From Actinomycetota bacterium (GTDB lineage Bacteria > Actinomycetota > Thermoleophilia > Gaiellales > Gaiellaceae), in assembly GCA_013816275.1 (NCBI GenBank), contig JACDER010000058.1, positions 1-7,542 of the forward strand: a stretch of DNA of 7,542 nt, read 5' to 3'. A program made the translations under genes and the position numbers. The notes under the pieces were generated by a model. That model was given only the letters and a program-made list of their open reading frames with translations, did no database searches and had not been told where the DNA came from. Of this stretch, positions 1 through 6,206 are shown one piece after another; position 1 is the stretch's first letter, and the number at the start of each line of letters is the position of its first letter.

Positions 1-609
1 CCCTGCGATCGAGCGCGCCGCGAGCGTCCGCACGGGCCCGGCCGAGATCGCGTTCACGCGGATGTTCTTCTGGCCGAGATCCCAGGCCAGATAGCGGACC
101 GAGGCGTCGAGCGTGGCCTTGGCCACGCCCATCACGTTGTAGTGCGGGACCGCGCGCTCGCCGCCGAGGTAGGTCATGGTCATGATCGACCCTCCGCCTG
201 CCGCCTCCATCAGCGGCTCGGCCGCGCGGGCGCAGGCGACGAGCGAGTAGGCGCTGACGTCGAGCGCGAGCCAGAACCGGTCGCGCGGGGTGTCGGTGAA
301 GCGCCCTTCGAGGTCCTCGGCCGCCGCGAACGCGACCGAGTGGACGAGCAGATCGAGGCCGCCGTCGAACACGGATGCGACCTCGGAGAAGACGCGCTCG
401 ACGTCTTCGTCGGCACGCACGTCGCACGCTGTCACCAGTGGGCTCGACACGGTCTCCGCCAGGTCGCGCACGCTCTTTTCGATCCGCTCGCCCTGGAACG
501 TGAAGGCGAGCTGCGCGCCCTCGTCCGCGAGACGCTTCGCGATCGCCCAGGCGATCGAGCGCCGGTTGGCGACACCGAGGACGAGCCCTCGCTTTCCTTC
601 GAAGCGCAT
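1..609 (-). CDS. fabI: Enoyl-[acyl-carrier-protein] reductase (NADH), FabI type, 3' end cut by window edge
   Basis: FabI reduces trans-2-enoyl-ACP to acyl-ACP with NAD(P)H, the last step of each type II fatty-acid elongation cycle, in the cytoplasm. The visible 203 residues begin at ATG 609 with MRFEGKRGLVLGVANRRSIA; the G-x5-SIA nucleotide-binding signature of the FabI branch of the SDR superfamily is at about residues 12-20. Further on are HSVAFA (90-95), then TYLGGERAVPHYNVMGVAKA (146-165), which carries the FabI catalytic Tyr147, Tyr157 and Lys164 (Y-x6-K), and RVNAISAGPVRTLAA (184-198). FabI proteins are usually about 255-260 aa, so some 55 C-terminal residues lie off the left edge. There is no Shine-Dalgarno before the ATG; a TATAGT hexamer sits 11 nt upstream, which suggests a leaderless or nearly leaderless mRNA. 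The gene is divergent from the subtilase. Identification rests on motifs and end-to-end resemblance to FabI/InhA-class reductases. Confidence 0.95.
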   Translation of the reverse strand, partial: MRFEGKRGLVLGVANRRSIAWAIAKRLADEGAQLAFTFQGERIEKSVRDLAETVSSPLVTACDVRADEDVERVFSEVASVFDGGLDLLVHSVAFAAAEDLEGRFTDTPRDRFWLALDVSAYSLVACARAAEPLMEAAGGGSIMTMTYLGGERAVPHYNVMGVAKATLDASVRYLAWDLGQKNIRVNAISAGPVRTLAARSIAG

Positions 610-648
610 AGGGACGCGCGACTATAACTCTGCGGTACTCTGAGCGTC
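610..648. promoter_or_regulatory. Divergent promoter region between fabI and the subtilase gene
   Basis: This 39-bp gap separates the divergent ATG of fabI (609) from the TTG of the subtilase (649). On the minus strand TATAGT (626-621) is a good -10 hexamer; a start point about 7 nt further would leave only some 4-5 nt before the fabI ATG. Upstream, AAGACG (650-645, 18-bp spacer) is at best a weak -35. On the plus strand TATAAC (623-628) is a second -10-like hexamer and would give a leader of about 14 nt for the subtilase; TACTCT (636-641) is an alternative. The plus and minus -10 candidates share bases 623-626, so the two polymerases could exclude each other. No clear operator palindrome is visible. 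This is read from the sequence by eye; no start sites are measured. Confidence 0.5.
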
Positions 649-3600
649 TTGCGCCGCCTGGTTCCCGTCATTGCCCTCGTTGCGGCGCTCACGGCCGTCG
701 CGCCGACCGCCGCCTCGCTCCAGCCGATCCGCCGGCCCGGCGGCGAAGTGGCGCTTCCACGCCTTCGCGCCGGCACGATCAAGATCCCTGCGGGACACGC
801 CGACGGACGGGTACGGGTGGTCGTCCGGCTGGCGCAGCCGCCGCTCGCGGCGGTCTTTGCGCACAGCTCGAAGACGGCTGGGACGAACCGGCTCGACGTC
901 TCCACGAAGTCGTCCCGCGCCTACCTCGCAAGGCTCGAGCGGCTCCAGAACGCGGCGGCAGCCGAGCTCCGGCGGGCGATCCCGACCGCACGGGTCTCGC
1001 GGCGTTTCCAGGTCCTCCTCGACGGCCTCACCGTCAGCGTGCGTACGCGCGACCTGCCGCGCCTCGTCCGGCTGCCGTTCGTGAACAAGGTCTTCCCGAG
1101 CCTCACCTACACGCTGAACACGAACGAGAGCCCGTCGATCATCCAGGCAGATGCGTTGCACCGTCGCACCGGCGCGCTCGGTGACGGCGTCAAGATCGCC
1201 GTCGTCGACACGGGCATCGACCAGACCAACCCGTTCCTGAACGCCGACGGCATGAGTTATCCGCCCGGCTTCCCGAAGGGCGGTAAGCGCTGGACGACGC
1301 CGAAGGTGATCGTCGTCCGGGCGTTCCCCGGCCCAGGCGCGGGCCGGGAGGGGCGGATCGGCGGCGATCCGGCATTCCCGCACGGGACGCACGTGTCAGG
1401 CATCGCAGCGGGTCGCGCCGGCACGGACGCGCCTGCGAGCGCCGATCACCCCGCGGTGAACGACCTGAGCGGCGTCGCGCCGCACGCGTGGCTCGGCGCC
1501 TACCGCGTGTTCACGATCCCGACCCCGCTTGGGGAGAGCGCGAACACCCCGGAGATCATCGCCGCCTTCGAAGCGGCGGTCAGGGACGGGATGGACGTGA
1601 TCAACTTCTCCGGCGGCGGCCCGCAGATCGATCCGGCCAACGACGCCATGATCGAGATCGTCTCCAATGTGTCGGCGGCGGGAGTGGTGCCGGTGATCTC
1701 GGCCGGCAACGACCGGGACGAGTTCGGGCTGGGGTCGGCCGGGTCGCCCGGAATCGCGCCCGACGCGATCTCGGTCGCGGCCGTCACGAACAAGCATGTG
1801 TTCACTCCGGTGCTGACGCTGGACTCCCCGAGCTTGCAGGGCGTCCCGCGCGAGATCCCCTTCCAGAGGGCGATCGCACCCGACATTCCGAACGGCTGGG
1901 CGTTCAACGCGCAGCCGATCGTCGACATCGGGACGATCGTCGGCCGGAACGGCACCGGCGTCGACCGGCATCTGTGCGGCCAGCCGGATGACCCGAACGG
2001 GTCCTTCAATCCTCTGCCGGCCGGCTCGCTCACCGGGCAGATCGCGCTCGTCTCGCGCGGCTACTGCGCCTTCGTCACGAAGGCCCAGCGCGTGAAGGAG
2101 GCAGGCGGGATCGGGATGGTGCTCGTCAACAACCGGGCCGGGACGCCGAGCGGAATCCCTGTGGAGACGGCAGTTCCCTCCGGCATGATCTCCGACCTCG
2201 ACGGGCAGCGGATCCGGAACGCGGTCGCCGGCTCGCTCGGCCGCGGCCAGATCCGGATCGAGACCGCGATTCGTCAGATCCAGACCGAGCGAGGCGGGAT
2301 CGTGACCTACTTCTCCTCCGCGGGGCCAACCGCGTTCGGTCACCTGCTGAAGCCGGACGTCGCAGCTCCCGGCGGGGACATCCTCTCCTCGGTCACGAGG
2401 GCCTTGGATCCGTCGCAGTTCTCCGTCTTCGACGGCACGAGCATGGCGGCACCTCACGTCACGGGGGCCGCCGCGCTGCTCGTCCAGCTCCACCCGCTCT
2501 GGACGCCCCAGCAGATCAAGTCGGCGCTGATGACCACCGCCGGCCCCGCATGGGGGAATACGGCCCGTACGCAGGAGGCCCCGGTCCTGCTCGAAGGCGC
2601 GGGCTTGATCAACGTCGACCGGGCGGCCAACCCGCTGATCTTCCCCAACCCCGGCTCGGTGTCCCTCGGTGACCTCGACGTCAACGGCGGACGGGCGCAG
2701 AAGTCGAAGCTCGTCGTCGTCTCGGATGCCGGCGGAGGCGCGGGCACCTGGCAGGTGGAGCTCGCTCCGCAAGCCGCCACGTTCGGCGCGACCGTGCAGG
2801 TTCCGGGCTCGGTCGACCTTGCGCCGGGCGGCGACGCGGCCGTGCCGGTGATCGCCACAGCCGCGGCGAATGCGACCCCCGGAGAAAACTACGGCTTCGT
2901 CGTGCTCCGCCGTGGAGCGGAGACGCGGAGGGTCCCGTACCTGTTCCTGGTCACGCGGCCCGCATTCGAGTTCGAGAATCCCAGGCAGCTCAAGGTCTGG
3001 CAGGAGGGAACGACGAGGTACGGAGTCTCCCGCGCGAACGTGTACGCCTATCCGCAGTGGCCGTTCGGGCCGCCGCCCGGCTACACCGCGCAGCCGCCGA
3101 TGGACGAGGGCGGGGCCGAGAAGATCTACACGACGCTGGTCAAGAAGCCGATCGTCAACCTCGGCGTCGCGGTTCTCGCCCGGTCGAGCGGTTCGATCAT
3201 CGACCCGTTCTTCCTCGGTGCTCCGGACCAGAACAGCGTGCAGGGCTATGCCGGCACACCGGTCAACGTCAACGGCTACATGTTCGACTACCGCGCCGAT
3301 ATCGGGGTCGCGGGGTCGGTCTTCCCCAGGCAGCAGCGCTTCTGGGTCGCGGTCGATTCGGGCTCCGATCCGTTCACGGGGGAACAGCTTCCCGGCCGGT
3401 ACCTGCTGAAGATGTGGAAGAACGACGTCACCCCGCCCGCGGTGCAGCTGATCACGAGACGGGTCTCCGCGGGACGCCCGCTGCTCGCCGCCCGCGTACT
3501 CGACAGCCAATCGGGCGTCGATGCGTTCTCCCTCGTGATCGGGTACCAGGGTGTCCTCGTCGGAGCGGCCGCCTACGACCCGGTCTCGGGGCTCGTCCTC

Positions 3601-4035
3601 TTCCCTCTGCCGAGCCTGGCCCCGAAGCTCAAGAGTGGAACGATCAGAGGCGTCCTGAGCGCGTCGGACAACCAGGAGACAAAGAACGTCGCGACCTCCG
3701 GGAAGAACCCGCTGCCGAACACCGCGTTCCGGGTGGTCAAGATCAAGGGCGTCGACGGCCCGGCTGTGACCTGGCTCGTGCCCGATGCGGGCGTCTGCGT
3801 AAGCAAGGTGACGCGCCTCGGCGTCGCGGCGAGCTCGACCGTCCCGATCGCCTCGGTTCGGTTCTCGGTCGACCATGAACTGATCGAGACCGTGAAGTCC
3901 GGGCCGGGGGGCCTCTACGTCGCGGACTGGAAGAGCCGCACTGCCGCGGCGGGGAAGCACACGCTCCGGGCGACGGCCGTCGACCGGAAGGGCCGGAGCT
4001 TCACCGCGGCTCGTACCGTCCGCGTTTGCCGGTAG
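649..4035 (+). CDS. Secreted subtilisin-family (S8) serine protease with PA-domain insertion and C-terminal Ig-like domains
   Basis: An exported endopeptidase of 1128 aa. It starts at TTG 649: an in-frame TAA at 625-627 blocks extension, and TTG directly precedes a signal peptide (MRR, hydrophobic stretch to about 20, cleavage near 22-23). Residues about 54-152 resemble an I9 inhibitor propeptide. The catalytic triad is Asp187 (VVDTGI), His245 (HGTHVSGIAAG) and Ser598 (DGTSMAAPHVTG), with oxyanion Asn354 (SAGND). The Asn-to-Ser gap is 244 residues against 66 in subtilisin; the excess, about 385-545, is a PA domain with Cys443 and Cys473. After the catalytic domain (to about 660) come an fn3-like sandwich (about 661-770), an unassigned segment (771-925), and two Ig-like modules (about 926-1025 and 1036-1128), the last resembling Big_7 and bracketed by Cys1050 and Cys1127. 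There is no LPXTG or C-terminal membrane helix, so it is probably released. Ribosome-binding signal is weak (GAG, 642-644). Substrate unknown. Confidence 0.93.
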   Translation: MRRLVPVIALVAALTAVAPTAASLQPIRRPGGEVALPRLRAGTIKIPAGHADGRVRVVVRLAQPPLAAVFAHSSKTAGTNRLDVSTKSSRAYLARLERLQNAAAAELRRAIPTARVSRRFQVLLDGLTVSVRTRDLPRLVRLPFVNKVFPSLTYTLNTNESPSIIQADALHRRTGALGDGVKIAVVDTGIDQTNPFLNADGMSYPPGFPKGGKRWTTPKVIVVRAFPGPGAGREGRIGGDPAFPHGTHVSGIAAGRAGTDAPASADHPAVNDLSGVAPHAWLGAYRVFTIPTPLGESANTPEIIAAFEAAVRDGMDVINFSGGGPQIDPANDAMIEIVSNVSAAGVVPVISAGNDRDEFGLGSAGSPGIAPDAISVAAVTNKHVFTPVLTLDSPSLQGVPREIPFQRAIAPDIPNGWAFNAQPIVDIGTIVGRNGTGVDRHLCGQPDDPNGSFNPLPAGSLTGQIALVSRGYCAFVTKAQRVKEAGGIGMVLVNNRAGTPSGIPVETAVPSGMISDLDGQRIRNAVAGSLGRGQIRIETAIRQIQTERGGIVTYFSSAGPTAFGHLLKPDVAAPGGDILSSVTRALDPSQFSVFDGTSMAAPHVTGAAALLVQLHPLWTPQQIKSALMTTAGPAWGNTARTQEAPVLLEGAGLINVDRAANPLIFPNPGSVSLGDLDVNGGRAQKSKLVVVSDAGGGAGTWQVELAPQAATFGATVQVPGSVDLAPGGDAAVPVIATAAANATPGENYGFVVLRRGAETRRVPYLFLVTRPAFEFENPRQLKVWQEGTTRYGVSRANVYAYPQWPFGPPPGYTAQPPMDEGGAEKIYTTLVKKPIVNLGVAVLARSSGSIIDPFFLGAPDQNSVQGYAGTPVNVNGYMFDYRADIGVAGSVFPRQQRFWVAVDSGSDPFTGEQLPGRYLLKMWKNDVTPPAVQLITRRVSAGRPLLAARVLDSQSGVDAFSLVIGYQGVLVGAAAYDPVSGLVLFPLPSLAPKLKSGTIRGVLSASDNQETKNVATSGKNPLPNTAFRVVKIKGVDGPAVTWLVPDAGVCVSKVTRLGVAASSTVPIASVRFSVDHELIETVKSGPGGLYVADWKSRTAAAGKHTLRATAVDRKGRSFTAARTVRVCR

Positions 4036-4817
4036 CCCCGGTCCCTCAACGCGTCGCGGTCGTCACGGGCGGCTCGAGCGGCATCGGAGCGGCGATCGCG
4101 CGCCGGCTGGCGCCTGCAGGCTGGCACTGCGTCCTGCTGGCGCGCGGCGAAGAGCGGTTGCGCGCCGTCGCGGACGAGATCGGCGGGGAGTACGAGCTCT
4201 GCGACGTCTCGGATCGCGGCTCGGTCGAGCGCGCAGCCGAGACCGTTTTCGCGCGGCATCCCCGGATCGGCCTCCTCGTTTGCAGCGCTGGCATCCCGGG
4301 CCGGCGCAGCTTCCTGCGGGCCGACCCCGAGGTGATCGAGCAGGTCGTCGAGACGAACTACCTCGGCTCGGTGTGGGCGGTGCGCGCCTTCCTGCCCGGT
4401 CTCGAGGCGGGCGCTCCCTCTCACGTGGTGACGATCGTCTCGGTCGCCGGCCTGGTCGCGTTCCCGCCCTCGGGCCCCTACTCGGCGGCGAAGCACGCGC
4501 AGCTGGCCTTCTCGCGCGCGATCACGGCCGAGCTACGGCCGCGCGACATCCACGTCCACACCGTGAGCCCGGGCTTCGTCGAGACGGAGGGATTTCCACA
4601 GGCCGGCTTCCTCGAGATGCCGGTCCTCGGCCGCCTCGTCGCCCGTCCCGACAAGATCGCGCGACACGTGGAGCGGGTCGTCGACCGCAACCGCCGCGAG
4701 ACGGTCGTGCCCGCCTGGTACCGCATCGCTCCGCTGGCCCAGGCGCTCGTCCCGGGCCTCGTGCACCGGGCGGTCAGCCGCGCGCGCTACCGGCGAGCGC
4801 GGTCGGATGCTCTCTGA
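4026..4817 (+). CDS. Short-chain dehydrogenase/reductase (classical SDR), substrate unknown
   Basis: A cytoplasmic NAD(P)-dependent oxidoreductase of 263 aa, about the usual classical-SDR length. The Rossmann cofactor loop is TGGSSGIG (14-21). The usual NNAG motif is CSAG (86-89), with Cys in place of the first Asn. The catalytic tetrad is Asn111 (TNYLGS), Ser139 (IVSVAG), Tyr152 and Lys156 (PYSAAKHAQLAFSRA, Y-x3-K), followed by SPGFVET (181-187). The C-terminal 40 residues are basic and Arg-rich, and the sequence does not show the substrate. TTG 4026 is the only usable start near the N-terminus; it overlaps the last 10 bp of the subtilase, with no Shine-Dalgarno visible, so translation probably depends on ribosomes terminating at the protease stop. 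The 3' end overlaps the convergent nucleotidyltransferase by 44 bp. It belongs to a different SDR branch from the fabI product. Steroid, fatty-acyl or sugar-type reductase roles are all possible. Confidence 0.9.
   Translation: MPVAPVPQRVAVVTGGSSGIGAAIARRLAPAGWHCVLLARGEERLRAVADEIGGEYELCDVSDRGSVERAAETVFARHPRIGLLVCSAGIPGRRSFLRADPEVIEQVVETNYLGSVWAVRAFLPGLEAGAPSHVVTIVSVAGLVAFPPSGPYSAAKHAQLAFSRAITAELRPRDIHVHTVSPGFVETEGFPQAGFLEMPVLGRLVARPDKIARHVERVVDRNRRETVVPAWYRIAPLAQALVPGLVHRAVSRARYRRARSDAL
4774..4817. other. 44-bp convergent overlap of two coding sequences
   Basis: The last 44 bp of the dehydrogenase (plus strand, TGA 4815-4817) and of the nucleotidyltransferase (minus strand, TGA 4776-4774) are the same DNA read in opposite directions. 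Both reading frames are supported by family motifs upstream and neither has an earlier stop. An imperfect GC hairpin is possible here (CGCGCT 4783-4788 with AGCGCG 4796-4801, 7-nt loop), but no T-run follows on either strand, so I do not call a terminator. The two mRNAs must have complementary 3' ends at least this long. Confidence 0.85.
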
Positions 4818-5484
4818 GATATTCGTCGGCGATCCGGAGCTGCTTGGGCGTGTTGACCGTGAGCCACAGGCCCTCGTGGCGAAAAGCGTGGAGCTTTTGC
4901 TCGGAGGCGAGCTCGGGGAAGGTGGTCTTCTCGTGGTCCCCACGCTCGGGCAACCTCGCGAGCGCCTCGTCGGCGAGGACGTAGACGCCGCAACTGACCC
5001 AGACGGGGAGGGTCGCGTCCTCGCTGAAGCCGGCGACGATGTCCGCATCGTCGACGTCGACGATCCCGTAGGGACTCTTGGGTTGGACGACGGTGATGGT
5101 CGCCGCCGGCCGGAACTCGCGATGACGTTCGAACAGCTCGGTCAGGTCGACGTCGACCAGCTCGTCACCGTTCAGCGCGAACACGGGGCCGATGTCGCGC
5201 CGGAAGAGGGCCGCGTTCCGTAGCCCGCCGCCACGCCCGAGCCGCTCCCGCTCAGGCGCGATCGATATCTCGGCGCCGAGCCCGGCCAGCTCACGCTCGA
5301 ACAGCTCTTCGTGGCCCGCCGAGCAGCTGACGATCACATGCTCGACGCCGGCGTTCGCGAGCTGCTCGACCTGGTAGGCGATCAGGGGCCTGCCGGCCAC
5401 GTCCACGAGGGCCTTGGGACGGCCGCCGGCCGCATCTCCGAGCCGCTCGGCCTTACCGCCCGCGAGGATCATCGCCTCGGCCAT
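4774..5484 (-). CDS. Sugar-phosphate nucleotidyltransferase (NTP_transferase fold)
   Basis: A 236-aa cytoplasmic enzyme of the family that couples an NTP to a sugar 1-phosphate, releasing pyrophosphate. The N-terminus reads MAEAMILAGGKAERLGDAAG, the Rossmann-like nucleotide loop with Arg14, then GRPKALVDVAGRPLI with Lys24 of the PK motif. LGRGGGLRNAAL (82-93) matches the base/sugar-contact loop usually written LGTGGAL; LNGDELVDVDL (104-114) holds Asp107, the expected metal ligand. GLWLTVNTPKQLRIADEYL (205-223) is a typical C-terminal end for short members such as HddC/MurU-like proteins. It lacks the left-handed beta-helix of GlmU or GlgC. ATG 5484 was chosen because the family begins just before the ILAGG loop and this ATG shares one base with the methyltransferase stop (TGATG); the frame is open further upstream, but that stretch is the methyltransferase read out of frame. 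Substrate and nucleotide (GTP, UTP, CTP) cannot be read from the sequence. Confidence 0.9.
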   Translation of the reverse strand: MAEAMILAGGKAERLGDAAGGRPKALVDVAGRPLIAYQVEQLANAGVEHVIVSCSAGHEELFERELAGLGAEISIAPERERLGRGGGLRNAALFRRDIGPVFALNGDELVDVDLTELFERHREFRPAATITVVQPKSPYGIVDVDDADIVAGFSEDATLPVWVSCGVYVLADEALARLPERGDHEKTTFPELASEQKLHAFRHEGLWLTVNTPKQLRIADEYLREHPTALAGSARG

Positions 5485-6206
5485 CAGGCCAGCCCCGGCT
5501 TCCGCAGCAGGTACCAGCCGATCTCCACCGTGTACACCTCGTGCCCGGGCGCCATCTCCAGGGCGCGCTCGCGCGCGATCCCCTCGCAGCCCGCCCGGTC
5601 GAGGTAGGACAGGATCTCGCGCTCCTCGCGCTCGAACTCCGTCCGCAGCAGGACGAGGCCGTTCGACTCGAAGAGGTGGCTCATGTCGACGTCCGCGAGG
5701 GCGCGCGTGTGCGAGGGATCCCTGGCTCGCTCGAACCGGTTGAGCTCGAGGGCGACCAGGGGATCCACCGGCGCCAGCTGATCGACGACGAGGACGAACC
5801 CCCCGGGAAGGGTCGACCGCATGATCTCCGCGACCACGAGCTCGGGCCGAGCGACGTGGTGAAATGTCCTGACGCACGTGGTGAGGTCGAAGGAGCCGAG
5901 CCCCTCCGGGAGCTGGGTGATGTCGGCCTCGACGAAGGACACGTTCGGAAACTCGGCCGCCCGCCGTTCCGCCTCGGCGAGCATCTCGGGCACGGCATCC
6001 ACGCCGACGACCTCCCGCACGAGCGGCGCGATCGCGAACGCCAGCGCGCCCGTACCGGTCCCGAGGTCGAGCACGCGCTCGTCGCCGCGCGGATCTACGA
6101 AGCGCCGGAGCCGCTCACGGACGGCCGAGCGGCGCGATTCCTCCAGCTCCGCGAGCTGCGGTGCGCTCGCGGCGAACCGCGCTCGCACGGAATCCATGCC
6201 GCTCAC
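5484..6206 (-). CDS. Class I SAM-dependent methyltransferase, substrate unknown
   Basis: A 240-aa methyltransferase of the Methyltransf_11/25 (UbiE-like) type, transferring a methyl group from S-adenosylmethionine. Motif I is VLDLGTGTGAL (45-55), the acidic ribose-binding end of strand 2 is VVGVDAVPEML (Asp70), and the adenine-side acidic residue is in VEADI (Asp95). TFHHVARPELVVAEIMR (114-130) and LPGGFVLVVDQLAP (133-146) are the usual post-motif strands. The C-terminal 90 residues, which would set the substrate, are not diagnostic to me. Start: GTG 6206 gives a 4-nt overlap (GTGA) with the tRNA nucleotidyltransferase stop and has a good GGAGAGAGG ribosome-binding site 7 nt upstream; ATG 6197, three codons in, is 16 nt from it and less likely. 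The gene is coupled to its upstream neighbour by 4 nt and to its downstream neighbour by 1 nt, so it is in mid-operon. It could be a quinone, small-molecule, lipid or sugar methylase. Confidence 0.9.
   Translation of the reverse strand: MSGMDSVRARFAASAPQLAELEESRRSAVRERLRRFVDPRGDERVLDLGTGTGALAFAIAPLVREVVGVDAVPEMLAEAERRAAEFPNVSFVEADITQLPEGLGSFDLTTCVRTFHHVARPELVVAEIMRSTLPGGFVLVVDQLAPVDPLVALELNRFERARDPSHTRALADVDMSHLFESNGLVLLRTEFEREEREILSYLDRAGCEGIARERALEMAPGHEVYTVEIGWYLLRKPGLA

Noticed and set aside
325..342. Ala93 in FabI at the position of E. coli Gly93, a site of triclosan resistance changes
   Set aside because: FabI proteins of Gram-positive bacteria such as Staphylococcus and Bacillus also have Ala here and this does not by itself mean resistance.
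142..627. Plus-strand open frames opposite fabI
   Set aside because: They are antisense shadows; the minus strand carries a clear FabI catalytic motif throughout.
1396..3960. An 854-codon open frame antisense to the subtilase
   Set aside because: It is the high-GC shadow of a real gene: Arg/Asp/Gly-rich, no recognisable domain, no good start context, while the sense strand encodes a complete subtilase with an intact catalytic triad.
4778..4802. GC-rich inverted repeat near the convergent gene ends as a terminator
   Set aside because: The stem is only 6 bp, within coding sequence of both genes, and no T-run follows on either strand; such stems are expected by chance at this GC content.
4026..4817. 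Duplication relationship between the dehydrogenase and the fabI product, both of the SDR superfamily
   Set aside because: They have different cofactor loops (TGGSSGIG against G-x5-SIA) and different catalytic spacing (Y-x3-K against Y-x6-K), so they are distant branches and not a local duplication.
5485..5877. N-terminal extension of the nucleotidyltransferase to a 367-codon frame
   Set aside because: The extra part is Arg/Gly-rich and lies out of frame within the methyltransferase; the family N-terminus starts at ATG 5484.
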